Assembly (NCBI RefSeq): GCF_907165205.1
Contig: NC_058189.1
Location: 43,984,270-44,048,269 of the forward strand
Direction of reading: 5' to 3'
DNA from: Coccinella septempunctata
Taxonomy: Eukaryota > Arthropoda > Insecta > Coleoptera > Coccinellidae
Length of the DNA: 64,000 nucleotides
This document shows positions 52,983-64,000 of this stretch, piece after piece. Below the pieces are notes generated by a model that was not told the DNA's origin, ran no database searches, and saw nothing but the letters and a program-made list of their open reading frames with translations. Both the position numbers and the translations under genes were made by a program. How positions within the stretch are numbered: the stretch's first letter is position 1; the number at the start of each line of letters is the position of its first letter.

Positions 52983-55900
52983 ATATATGAACTCTTAATA
53001 TATTTTTTAAGCTGTTCTCATGTATTTTATTGTTAATTTCTCATTTCTTTTTATTTTGCCTTGTTGCTTTTGTTTCCCATGAATTATGACGTATTTCATC
53101 TTCAGAATTTAATTCAGATTATGAAATAAACGATATTATTATAAGGCTATAAAACACCTTAAAAAAAAGGACGAGTCTGCACTAGGTCACTTTTGCTTCT
53201 TTAGCTATTCTTGCTGTCAACCTTCACACTTTCAGAATAATATGTAGGCAAATCCATTCATGTTTTTGTTGCGAAAACCCAAGAAGATATAGCAAAGGGG
53301 ATGCAATTCAGCAAAACCGAGTGGAAGGGTGATGACGTAGAAGGCGGCGATAATTTACGTGCATGTAATAACATATAATGGTAAATAGAGGTTGTACATG
53401 AATTGAGTAATAAGGTAAGATTAACCTTCCTGAAATGGAAATTGTAAGCGAGACTGCTTTATAGCGAAAACATGAGAATTGAACAAAATAAAGATTGTAC
53501 CTGCTTGTGTCTGCAGGCTTCAAAAAGATTGCTTTTTATACAAATACCTCGAAATGAAGATTTAATTTCGAAAAGATGGCGTCATGAAATGTTCAAAAAT
53601 CCTAATGCATATTTTTGTCTCGTTTTTCCTGATTAATCCAAATCTGAAAACAGAAATCTTGAGACATTGCCATTTTCCAAAATGATGAATTATTCGATTG
53701 TTACAACTCGTACTCGAAAATATTTGACCTTATATATATGATTTCATTGAACTTTTCGATCCAGCGATTATCAAGTTATGACTAGGATTTTTGATTTTTC
53801 AAATGTAAATTATAGTTGAAGGTTCTTGAAACTTGTTGATTTCAAAAATTTTTCATAGGTAATTAATTTCCAGGATAATTCATAAAAAAAAATTTTTTTT
53901 CTGCGCCCCGTTTCACTATTGAATAATACAACAATAAGTAGGTAAGCGTTTCCATAGCGACTGTTAAATATGCATTTATTTTCTGTGGACTCAATGCTCT
54001 GCCATCGAAATAACCGATTTTTGAACCATTTTTTCATGCATCTATTTAATTCGGAGTTAAAATCTTTCATCTGATATCATCAGAAGAAAATTTGATAACC
54101 CTTTCAGCATTTACTAGTAACCCCTAAATTCGAAAGAACGGTACCTATAGCTTTTACCCGGGCCGAGAAATAGCCTTCTTCGTCCAGTTGGGGGTAGGCG
54201 TATCACCTCCTTCCACCCAAAATGTCTCTAATGAAACGAGAAGCAATACGGACATGTATGAATGGTGGCTTACCGACGCCCCAATTTAGATCTTTTGTTT
54301 ATGTCAACTTCGAAATAGAGTAATCAGGTTAAAAGCGGTCACATGTCGAAAATTGAAATCCGCCCCTTTATGTTTTGGCTATTTTCTCTGATCATCGATC
54401 GTCACTTGAAACTTATGCCTCGCACACAGATGACACTTGTGCCCCTTCTCACAGGTGACAATTGTACTTGAACTCACTTTCGATGGTTTTCCTTCAATGG
54501 CACATAAAAAAAATGAATTCGAGAAATGCCAACAATTCCACCTATTTCTTAGGAATTTTTCGGATATTTGGGGGTCGTTCGAGTGGCAACAGTGTCAACT
54601 GTAGTTGATTCGTGATAAAACATAGACTTCGTGGGATCCCCCAAGCTCCCAACGTTCCCCTTCCAACTCCTATACGTTTAATAAATGAAAGGAACAAGTG
54701 AATCAAGTATTATTTCATGAGGAAATTCAATAACAATATTTCATAGTGGGTAAGTATAATAATACTTATCATAAAACACATAAAGTCACATAATATGAAA
54801 AGTATTTCAAAGGTATGTTTTTTAGGCTCAATAAATCGCTTTAATATGTTGACATATGCATCTGCACCAAGAGTGTGATCGTAGATAAGATATGATAGGC
54901 CAAATTTTTGTATTTATATGAAGCAAACCATATATTGAATTTAAATCTTCCTTGTCGAAAACCTGCTTCTTCAACTAAGTGTAGCTTCTGACAGCCTGTA
55001 CACATGGTTTGAACAGCAATACTGAAAATTCAAGGGCGAAAAGTATGTTTACTCTCGAATATTCAATTCAATTTTTGAGCAGTGTATATTACTGACGATT
55101 TGAGGTCACTTTCCGATCTGAAATAAATACGATCAAGGAGTAAGGAAAGGTTCATTTGTAATCGATTCCCATGGAACTGCCTTAAATATATCAATGGGTG
55201 TTCCCCGGTATCGATAACATTTCATGGCAATTGCTTCTGTTTCCACGAATGCAATAAAATCGAAAGTTCATAATCGATTTATCGAAACAATTTGCTGGTA
55301 GCAACTGAGTGACCCCGTCGGTATATACAATCTGAAAGGAAAATTGCACGGTTGCTGGACTATTTATGTATGGTCGAACCACCCGCATATAACGAAATGC
55401 TACTTGCTGGAGCATGACAATCAGTCCCGTTTCAAATCATTAACTTTCGTCGGAATTGATTTTCTATCATTTTTATCTACGCCAGAAGGGTGTGAGGAGT
55501 TTAAAAAAAAGTCTTACTCATACCTTCGGATGAAAGAACCAAAGGAAAAGTTTTTATTTGTCTTCATTGAAAAGATTTATGCACTTATTGAGGAGATATC
55601 CAATATTACCGAATAAGATAGAACGAGTGAATTATTTCGTGATTATTGGAAAAATAGAAGCAAACAAGATTCATTCAGAGCAAGGATACTCGTAATGCTT
55701 TTCATCTCTGGATCAGAATCCAATATAGATATAACAAAAGTTATGCTAGTCAAATTTGGCCAATTCTTTGTCTATACTATTTCCATCACTGATGCTTAGT
55801 TTATTTTAATAACGTGTTTTCTGCATCAGGAACTTTCCGTTTAATCGATAGATAGAACTCAATTCACGAACCATTGAGAAAATATGGAAGGATGTTCTCA

Positions 55901-56285
55901 ATTTGATCAGAGAGGTAACAACTTCATTTCGCAATATTTCGTCTCAGAATAGACAGAATAGAATAACAGGACACGGCATATTCCTCATTTCAGAGCAATC
56001 AGAATAGAGGGGTTTGGTTAGTATAGCACAATTTCTGTTGAGTCTGCATATTTCACCAAGTATTGTAGTTTTCAATGTTCAGATTTTCATAAATAATCTT
56101 ATTATAAATCGATATGTTGAAGGATGTTGATATTGCAGAACCAGATACCTAGATTTAACGATTTAAATTACATATTCTGATTATACACTTCTTTTATTTT
56201 GTTCCTAAACTGCTGATTTCTATAACCCTAGTCATTAATTCTCATAAAAAGATCTTGAACGCAACAATATAGAAAAGCATTTCTG
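52983..56285. other. No gene recognised
   Basis: A 74-codon minus frame (55191-55415) contains a good acceptor-like TTTTCCTTTCAG followed by an open stretch (IVYTDGVTQLLPANCF), but no family or companion exon was found. Nothing else is supported. Confidence 0.4.
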
Positions 56286-56289
56286 ATAT

Positions 56290-56420
56290 GGTGTTAACGG
56301 TTAACGACTTGCGTTAAATCGTCCCAAAAGTAACGCTTTAACGTTTGATCAAGTCAACTTTTTTGGTAACGGACGAGCGATTAACGAATTCAATTATTTC
56401 ATTACCGGTGCCCAGTTGTG
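56290..56420 (-). mobile_element. hAT-like terminus relic
   Basis: Minus strand from about 56420: CCCACAACTGGGCACCGGTA followed by repeated CGTTAA motifs (AACGTTAAAGCG, GTCGTTAACCGTTAAC). This is the kind of end, with CAGxxxTGGGCACCGG and subterminal TTAACG clusters, seen in insect hAT elements. The other end was not found. Confidence 0.4.
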
Positions 56421-57614
56421 GGTTCAACCAATCAAAAGTTGAGAGACCAATATGGCAATATGTCTCCTTCCTGTTACTTTGTATTCTAAGTATTTCATAG
56501 ACGATTTTCGGAAAAAGAATATGTTTTCAACCTCTACAGTGTTTAACGAAGGAGTAGTAATTCTGTCAAGAATGAAAACGGTGGGAAATCGAAGTGAAAC
56601 ATCTTCTCTATCTAATCTCCGCTTAAAGTTAATAGAACTAACATTTTACAATCATGAAAGGGGTAATAGTTTCCCAGACTTATTCGCCATACAATTCTTG
56701 TTCAGAGATTACGTTGAGGTCAAATGTGAGATCCAACTGGGAAGGAATCTAAAACCTATCTGAATTAATCCCATCTTAACTGCCGGCCATACTGTAGTCT
56801 AATAATATCAATTTAATTTATAGACAATTTATTGATCGTTTAAAAAGTAAAAATGGTTATGCGGTATTCCATACGAACTACGTTGATTGGAGGTATATTT
56901 ATACCTTTGAACAAACGTATTCATGACTCAACGTTCGTTATGGCTTATTAATTGCTACTATATGAAGGCAGGAGTTATGATAAAGACTGCACGGCAAGAT
57001 CCAGCGGTTGCTTCCCTTGCCCCCCATATAAGAAAACATACGGTGGCACGTGGATAAACAAGCTCGAGAATGTGGTTTCTTCTAACAGAGCCGCGGGTTG
57101 AGAAGAATACGAATTACCATGGATTGCGAATTTTCACGAATGAGTATCGAGTACCTACAATCGGTCGCATCCAGCTTCTCAATTTTTCATGTTTTGAAGT
57201 TGCTAAGTTGAAGATATTTCGAAATTATTGCTAAGTTGATTAACATGTTTTGATGTGAAATAGTTATAATTTTTGTTCGTTTATTCCTATAGATACATTT
57301 TGTTCTCACGTGAAAATATTCGAATTTCGAGCTAAAAATGGTCTGAACTGTTTGTGTTCGACTCATAGATAAGGGTTCGTGATCAAAATCAATTCAGTAT
57401 GTCCGCACGGTAGTGAATATTCTGATTTCCGAAGGAGGAAAGCTACAGGGACTTGAAAGGTTACTGATGGTATGGATGCGCCGGTTAATCCTTGATGATC
57501 CTAATGTTTTCGAAACGCTGAACCTCGTATGATCAATTGTAATAAAAATGTAACTAATCTCTCCGATTTTAGCAGATCGACTTGGCGGGTGTAGCTTCAA
57601 GCCACTTCATAGTA
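56421..57614. other. No gene recognised
   Basis: A 103-codon plus frame (56452-56763) has protein-like composition but no recognised family. The rest is non-coding. Confidence 0.4.
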
Positions 57615-58104
57615 CAGGGGTCGGCATAAGTCAGGCAACGCTCTCGAAATTTCGACATCCGCCATTTCATGCAGGATGGAGCTCCGCCGCACTACGCGTT
57701 ATGTGTGCGAGAGTACCTTAATGTTCATTTTGGAGAATGGATGGGCAGACGAGGATTCATTGAGTGGTCCGCACGATCATGTGACCTAACACCCTGTGAT
57801 TTTTTTCTGTGGGGCCTTCTCAAGGACCACGTTTTCACAACAGGACCACGCACCCTTTCCGACCTCCGAACCGCAATTGAAGAAGAATTTGAAACTCTTC
57901 GCAGACAGCTTGAAATGCTTCGCCGGACCTGCCTCTCCGTTGAGGAACGTTGCCGTAAATGTATCGATCAGGATGGGCATCAATTTGAACACTTACAGTA
58001 ACCCGTTTTCGAATACCTTTTGTATTATTTTTCAATAAATATATTTTGACGCTGCATTAATTTATCTTAATGCAAATTGGTTGCCTGACTTATGCTGACC
58101 CCTG
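57615..58104 (+). mobile_element. Internally deleted mariner-like element (490 bp)
   Basis: Flanked by TA (57613-57614 and 58105-58106). The inverted ends are CAGGGGTCGGCATAAGTCAG and its complement CTGACTTATGCTGACCCCTG. Inside is only the 3' third of a transposase gene, so this is a deletion derivative of a larger element. Confidence 0.85.
57669..58001 (+). pseudogene. Mariner-like transposase, C-terminal catalytic part
   Basis: A 110-codon open frame starts at MQDGAPPHY (second catalytic Asp in QDGAPPH) and continues with WMGRRGFIEW, LTPCDFFLWG (third catalytic Asp), an Arg-rich segment and the CIDQDGHQFEHL tail. HTH domains and the first catalytic Asp are deleted. The frame is still intact and the tail matches the relic at 3548-3703 in layout. 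Confidence 0.8.
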
Positions 58105-58106
58105 TA

Positions 58107-58880
58107 TATCGATAACCCAAAGTAAAAACTTATACAGTGTGTTTTAAAAAGTGAATCATTTTTTTTGACAAGATAGAAGTTATCAAAATAAGTCATTTCA
58201 CCAAAAATGGCTAAGCTGCAACCCCTAGAATTTTGACAAAATTTCAAGTACAGAACTGTGAAAGGCCCTTCGGCATCGAAAAAAAAAACAAAGCATGAAG
58301 ATCTCTTCATGCTTCTTTACTATTTATGAAAATACTAATTAACCAAACTCCTCCATACCTCTACAACAAAATAACCTTCCGCTCTGATGTCCATAATTTG
58401 AATATTCGATTCAAAGGAACCCTTACTACTCCTGTATTTACATCTGAGCTATTCCGACGATCATTTTCATATTATGTTACGCTTTGTACAAATAATTTAT
58501 CTGTCGAGATCAGGGCGGTAAGAAACATAAAACTTTTAAGAGCTATGATCTTCAGCAAACTTATGAATGAGCAAGTGGCAACTCTGCGTGTGTGATATAC
58601 AGGTGAAAATATTTTTCTTTTCTTATTCAAACTCTGATATAGAGCATAACTTCTTATAACTATTGTTTCTTTTTTGGGTGGTCATACATCTTCTATATTT
58701 ATACTGTCATTGTCATGAGCATGAGTAATTACCATTTTTTTTTCTTGTCAATGAATCATGGTGTTAGATTGAACAGTACACTTGAACAGTGTTCTGGATA
58801 TCGCCTTTTCAATTTTGTAAGAGTTTGTATTTAGTTCCCATGAAATTGATTGAATAAAGACCTTTATTATTATTATTATA
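58107..58880. other. No gene recognised
   Basis: Non-coding, ending in a (TTA)n-like run next to the TA where the following element inserted. Confidence 0.45.
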
Positions 58881-59675
58881 CAGGGTCTTTCACGAGGAAC
58901 CTCACCCATATTTATACGGGAAACTACTGAACGTATTTTCATGAAATTCAGCACTTATAAGTATTTCACGATGCTGATGAAATCTAAAATATTTTCAAGG
59001 CATCAGCACCTCCGGTTTTTCCGGAAATGACGTCAACTTCCGTTTTTCAAATTAGAACACCATTTTTTTATTGCAGAAATAGATTCCTTAGAAAATTTCA
59101 AGTTATTTTGATGTAACATTTTTCAGTTTTGGTTGGAAAATTCTCTCTGAGCGGGAAAATTCGAAAAAAAAATCGAAAATAGAGCTTCGCTGAAACAAGA
59201 ATAACTTCGAGGTTTTTGGATGGAAAATTTTCATTTTTGGGATTTTTCAAGATGTAAGATTGATGTATCCACTTTAAACATCGAAATCGCGATTCATGAT
59301 ACAGGGGGTGAAAAAATCGCTTTCAAATTTGGGGATGACAAAATCGTGAAAAATCAATTTTTTCAAATTAGAACCCCATTTTTTTATGGCAGATATTGAA
59401 TATACGTTAAAAAATAATGTGAGTGTATGCATCACACCCTTGCCCTAAAACGGATATTTTCTGAGTTATTCACAAAAAACTGTTTTTCGTCTTGAATTTT
59501 CAGCTATTTCTTTTCCCTTCACGCCAAAAAGATGAAATTTTCAGTAACTGTTATTTGAACCATGCTGTAGATTTTTCACCCCTTCTTGAAACCGACTTCA
59601 AGTTACTATTAGGAGAACCATGGCAAACTCTCGCAGTTATAACTAGAGAAGATGCTCAAAGTTCTGACCGTTAAT

Positions 59676-61217
59676 TTATAGACATTTATTTATACGTCTC
59701 AGGAATGCTTCGTGCGTTGCTCTTCTTATTTCATCGGGAGGAAGAGATCTGCAAAAGTGTTTAAAAACCAAATTGAGTTTCAAAACTATGAATCTAAAAA
59801 TCTAAACAAACCTGAACGCATTTCTGACTCTTTCTATGCAGTCCTCTTTATCAGTCAGGGGAGTTGAGTAGACAATATTTTTTATCCTACCCCAAACATA
59901 ATAGTCTAAAGGAGTTAAACGTGGTGGCCAAAGATGTGAACCATTGTTCGCCAACCATCGATCTTCAAATAGCCTGTAGAGGATATTTGACACATTGAGT
60001 GAATTGTGTGGAGGCGCGCCATCTTGTTGATACCATAAGTCATTATGGTTCTGTACTAGCGGCTCAATTATTTGAGTCAATATGTCAGAATATCTATCTC
60101 CTAAGGGAGAACATTCTTTAAATAATGCAAACATGTGTAGTGTTCTATCTTACCAGTTAAACTCCCATCATAAATGTGAACATCGAGAATTGCATTATTT
60201 TTGATGGCGCAAAAAACATTGAAACTCCAGGTCTCTTGAAAGTTCCATTGTCTGAAGTGGTGGTTGTTCTCTTCATCCCAATAAGGACTGTTATGCCTAT
60301 TGAAAGAACCATTCTTTGTGAATTTCGATTCATCTGTCCAAATTATACAGTCCAAATAGTTTTCATTTTCTTGAAATCGAATCATCATAGCTTCGCAAAA
60401 CTCTGTTCTCCTGACGAAATCAGTTTCCTTCAAATGCTGTACCCTATTGAATTTATATGGGTGCATTTTATGTTTTTTTAATATTCTCCAAACACTCGAT
60501 TGAGATAATCCCAGATCAATCTCGGCATCTTTGAGAGAATTTTGAGGATTCACACGAAAATATGCAAGAACTGTAATTTCGTTGTTCTCATCTTCTACTA
60601 CACTTTTTTCTCTGTGTATAGTTTTCTTAACGAAAGATCCGACATTTCTTAACACGTTGAGCGCCATCCAAATATCGATATATTTTCTTGTGGGGCCAAA
60701 TTTTCTGTGTCGATATTTTGATTTGCTCTTATATCATATAGATAATCCCTTTGCTCAGATTCTCGCTAAAAGTGCAATATCGCCTGATATCAAGAATATT
60801 GATGAGCGGGCCCACGGGACCGCTCTGGTCCCCAGAAAAATAGAAACGCACAGCAAATGCGGTACAGGTGAAATTTGTCGAGTCCAATCTCCTTATTATA
60901 ACCATAACAACACCTGTTTAATTTTTTTCGAATAAAAATTCGAAAAAAAATACTACTGAAGAGTAGTCGTAAATTCCAAAACAGCGGTCCCTACGGACCG
61001 CCGTGGTCCTACAAGTAAGACTATCAGCGGTCCCTACGGACCGCTGTGGCGCTCAACGTGTTAAGTTTGTCATGGTTCTGTTAATGGTATCTCTCGTTGG
61101 TCTGGGTCGGTCAGGAAATCTCTCAATGAACAGTCGAATCGTTCTATCTACAAATTTATTACATTCTCCATGAAGTAGAATGAGATTTAAATAATCTTCA
61201 TTGGTAAAATTAGGCAT
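59676..61217 (-). pseudogene. Mariner-like transposase gene with intron, frameshift and MITE insertion
   Basis: ATG at 61217 (PNFTNEDYLNLILLHGEC start). The first ~50 codons lie upstream of the MITE (60653-61060) and the frame resumes at 60648. HTH-type region (LKDAEIDLGLSQSSVWRIL), first catalytic Asp in IIWTDESKF and then GSLTGKIEHY. A one-base frameshift occurs near 60116, after KNVLP. In the new frame are QQDGAPPHN (second Asp) and LTPLDYYVWG (third Asp), then a donor GTTTGT (59811) and an acceptor TTTTGCAG (59749) bounding a 63-bp intron, and a last exon to the TAA at 59676. By my count 38 residues separate the last two Asp. Without the MITE and frameshift the gene layout is complete; as it stands it is not functional. 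Confidence 0.85.
60653..61060. mobile_element. piggyBac-type MITE (408 bp)
   Basis: TTAA on both sides (60649-60652 and 61061-61064). Inverted ends CACGTTGAGCGCCA and TGGCGCTCAACGTG. TTAA target sites are the hallmark of piggyBac elements. There is no transposase. The right part contains two copies of CAGCGGTCCCTACGGACCGC, each a self-complementary hairpin, and a related GGGACCGCTCTGGTCCCC in the left half. Confidence 0.85.
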
Positions 61218-62211
61218 AGTGATCGATTTTATAACTTAATACGAATTATCACCAAATTAATAGTAAACACAAAATGCTACTGAATAAAGAGGAATTTGGC
61301 AGATGTAATTAATGATATCTATCATTAAAAAAAAAGAATGTAAAACAAGGTAAGTTTTTGCATATGGTTCATAAGGAATTATTTATTTATCACTGGAGAG
61401 AAAACCGATGGCCGATCAGTTGAAATAAAGAGGTTTCCCATACAAATTCGAATCAAAATTCGCCATCTATTTAGGAACAACCTGTAACTTTTTTCTCTTG
61501 CATATTAGGGTAGTAAAATCTAAAACATGGTTTAAGTAACAGTTCCTGAAAATTTCATCTTTTTGGCGTGAAGGGAAAAGAAATAGCTGAAAATTCAAGA
61601 CGAAAAACAGTTTTTTGTGAATAACTCAGAAAATATCCACTTTAGGGCAAGGGTGTGATGCATACACTCACATTATTTTCCAACGTAGATTCAATATCTG
61701 CCATAAAAAAATGGGGTTCTAATTTGAAAAAATTTATTTTTCACGATTTTGTCATCCCTAACTTTGAAAGCGATTTTTTCACCCCCTGTATCATGAATCG
61801 CGATTTCGATTTTTAAAGTGGATACATCATTCTTACATCTTGAAAAATCCCAAAAATGAAAATTTTCCATCCAAAAACCTCGAAGTTATTCTTGTTTCAG
61901 CGGAGCTCTATTTTCGATTTTTCTTTCGAATTTTCCCGCTCAGAGAGAATTTTCCAACCAAAACTGAAAAATATTACATCTGAATAACTTGAAATTTTCT
62001 AAGGAATCTATTTCTGCAATAAAAAAATGGTGTTCTAATTTGAAAAACGGAAGTTGACGTCATTTCTGGAAAAACCGGAGGTGCTCATGCCTTGAAAATA
62101 TTTTAGATTTCATCAGCATCGTGAAATACTTATAAGTGCTGAATTTCATGAAAATACGTTCAGTAGTTTCCCGTATAAATATGGGTGAGGTTCCTCGTGA
62201 AAGACCCTGTA

Positions 62212-62599
62212 TAAGGCACCGGTCCAACAATTGGTGAAGAACAATAGGAATACCCTCTTGAGCAACACTCCTGGATAGGCAAAATGATCCTGAGCTGAGC
62301 AATGGGTAATGTTGAGACTGCTGACGTGGCACTGTAGGTACAACTATCTTTTTACCGAACAGGTGAAAAGATCTCGGAAAACAAACTATGCTGTTGCCTA
62401 GAACTGGCTGGCTGACGGGACGAAACGTATAGAACACTTCAGTCCGGTTCCCTAAGCTGTTATAGCCAAGGTTTCTTTGGACATCATACGATTCCTCAAT
62501 AATATTCACGGTCACCTTAGGATTGAATGAGCAGTGCTGTACAGCAGAATATACAGGGTGTTTCATGAGTCGTTGGCCATAGCCTAATGGTGAATGCAA
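62212..62599 (-). other. Open frame of unknown status next to a CAGGGTGTTTCATGAG repeat end
   Basis: About 130 codons are open (including RPVSQPVLGNSIVCFPRSFH), but the frame starts at the repeat terminus near 62555-62575 and runs on into the TIR of the neighbouring element. No family was recognised; it is more likely repeat-derived than a host gene. Confidence 0.25.
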
Positions 62600-62954
62600 G
62601 TCATCCAGGCCTTTCAGAAAACTTGCTTGTTTTGTATCCTAAGGCTATTAGTTTCGGAGATACTGGGTGATTCATGAATATTGGCCTAAATTTTCGATAG
62701 CCTTAACTCTTGAATGCAAAGTCCGATTTCGATAAAATTTTATGGGTTTGTTCAGTTCAGAATGCTCTTTCAAACGGTTCATGAAATATCAATATTTTCA
62801 GGGCAGTACTCAGAATATCGTGATTTTTTATTCAAGCCCCAAATCTATTTTTTTCACATCCCTCACAGAAATTTTGTTATTGCCATGAAAAACTACAAAA
62901 TTCATTCTAAGAAATTCAATTTCACTTTGCATGCCACACTTGTCACAAGGGAAT

Positions 62955-64000
62955 AGGAACCGAACGAATTCATATTTTATGTCATTTTTTTCGGAATGCG
63001 GTCCTGTTTTTAATCCTTCGGTGATAATATTTACTATCCATTACAGCGATTCTGAGTTATTTCAAATTCTGTTCAATTCTTCTTCATTTCAAACTCTCAG
63101 CACGTACTGAGTGTTCGTAAAAGAGTGTTTGAAAGTATGCAAAGTCGAGTATGAATTCTTTTGAAATTACATATTGAATTTAGAATTTAGATACAAATGA
63201 TGTTAACCATCTTGGAAAATAAAACCCGTAAGTGTATTTGCTTCATAGCACACATAAGTATTAAAATTTATTCTTCAACAATGAAAATGTACTATCATCA
63301 GAGATGTTCGAAATGGAGTTCTTCCATCTCGACACATTTCCTAGCACTTGAAATCAGATAATTTATTGCCTCCTTATCATATGGGGATTTTGTTTAACTT
63401 CTGCACAGGCTTCTTCTATCCTCTGCCGCAAATGCTCTCGTGAAGTCAGAAGTGTCTGTCAATTTTTCACGCACACTCAGTGGGAACTGATGGTTTAAAA
63501 TGAAAAAAAGTTGAACAGAATTTAAAAAATTTAAATTCTCCACCGAAGACAATGAATAATATCACCAAAGGAATAAAACAGGACCGCATTTCGAATAAAT
63601 GACATAAAACATGAATTCGTTCGGTTGCTTGATTGTTGTTTTATGGAAGGAAATAAAAAGGTTAAGGTTTTTCGGAAGAATAAATTTTAATAGTTATGTG
63701 TGTTATGAAGCAAATACACTTACGGATTACATCATCAAGATCAAGATCAAGAGGGTTTACATCATTTGTATTTAAATTCAATATGTAATTTCAAAAAAAT
63801 TCACAGCTCGACTTTGCATACTATTAAACACTTTTTTCTGAACACTCAGTATGTTCTGAGGGTTTATAATGAAGAAGAATTGAACAGAATTCAAAAAAAT
63901 TCAGAATCTCGGCAAAAGACAATAAATATTGTCATCGAAGGAATAAAAACAAGAACGCATTTCGAAAAAATGACATAAAATATGAATTCGTCCGGTTCCT
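62955..64000. repeat. Foldback repeat running to the window edge
   Basis: The left arm (about 62955-63283, beginning AGGAACCGAACGAATTCATA) is mirrored by the right arm (about 63673-64000, ending TATGAATTCGTCCGGTTCCT). A third partial copy in right-arm orientation lies at about 63480-63640. The spacing and the third copy suggest repeated insertion of one element. The right limit is cut by the window. Confidence 0.7.

Larger units (their letters stand above)
58881..62209 (-). mobile_element. 3.3-kb mariner-like element with ~700-bp terminal inverted repeats
   Basis: Flanked by TA (58879-58880 and 62210-62211). The ends are CAGGGTCTTTCACGAGG and its complement. The arms (about 58881-59580 and 61515-62209) are inverted copies over about 700 bp at roughly 95% by eye, and both contain the CAGGGGGTGAAAAAATCGCT and ACGCCAAAAAGATGAAATTT segments. 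The centre holds a transposase gene on the minus strand, now broken. A piggyBac-type MITE sits within it. Confidence 0.9.

Noticed and set aside
62060..62599. 179-codon minus frame as a host gene
   Set aside because: Its C-terminal third is the TIR of the neighbouring mariner-like element and its start lies in a repeat end.

Overview
The window looks like repeat-rich, AT-rich insect DNA, most plausibly from a beetle. The evidence is an intron-containing insect odorant receptor gene, arthropod-type transposable elements (Jockey, Ty3/Gypsy, mariner-like, piggyBac-type, pogo-type) and large stretches without open reading frames. The species cannot be fixed from the sequence alone. No tRNA, rRNA or CRISPR array was seen.

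Layout: 1-12 kb is mostly non-coding, with foldback elements that end in TA-CAGGGTG, transposase relics and a 20-bp minisatellite. 12.2-18.1 kb is an old 5'-truncated Jockey-type copy interrupted twice: by a small GGCCCGGTAC element (12368-12814) and by a complete, young Gypsy retrotransposon (13388-17753, intact gag and pol, TSD GTAAT). 18.76-23.61 kb is a full-length Jockey-type retrotransposon with two intact ORFs, a poly(A) tail and a 13-bp TSD; it sits in a tandem array of ~290-bp units (to 24.8 kb) that contains a perfect 56-bp palindrome. 27.4-29.0 kb holds two nested palindromic insertions. The outer one carries hammerhead-ribozyme cores in both arms; the inner one carries a degenerate version. 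29.7-30.3 kb has a TATA box inside an inverted repeat, followed by three similar long hairpins. 33.3-35.5 kb is a foldback element plus a reverse transcriptase relic. 36.3-42.4 kb is a second copy of the GGCCCGGTAC element, split by a second Gypsy element (two in-frame stops, nearly identical LTRs) whose 3' LTR is split in turn by a 1036-bp DNA element with an 8-bp TSD.

43.6-48.1 kb (minus strand) is the one recognisable host gene: an odorant receptor with five identified exons and one short 3' exon not located. From 49 kb on there are 3' fragments of several non-LTR retrotransposons, an unidentified exon-like ORF (50.7-51.1 kb), an internally deleted mariner-like element (57615-58104), and a 3.3-kb mariner-like element (58881-62209) with ~700-bp terminal inverted repeats. 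The transposase gene of that element has a likely 63-bp intron, a frameshift and a piggyBac-type MITE inserted in it. The window ends in a further foldback.

The elements give a relative time order by nesting, and some (the Jockey copy, the first Gypsy) look recent enough to be functional or nearly so. The candidates for something undescribed are the paired hammerhead/foldback insertions at 27.4-29.0 kb and the triple hairpin leader at 30.07-30.34 kb.
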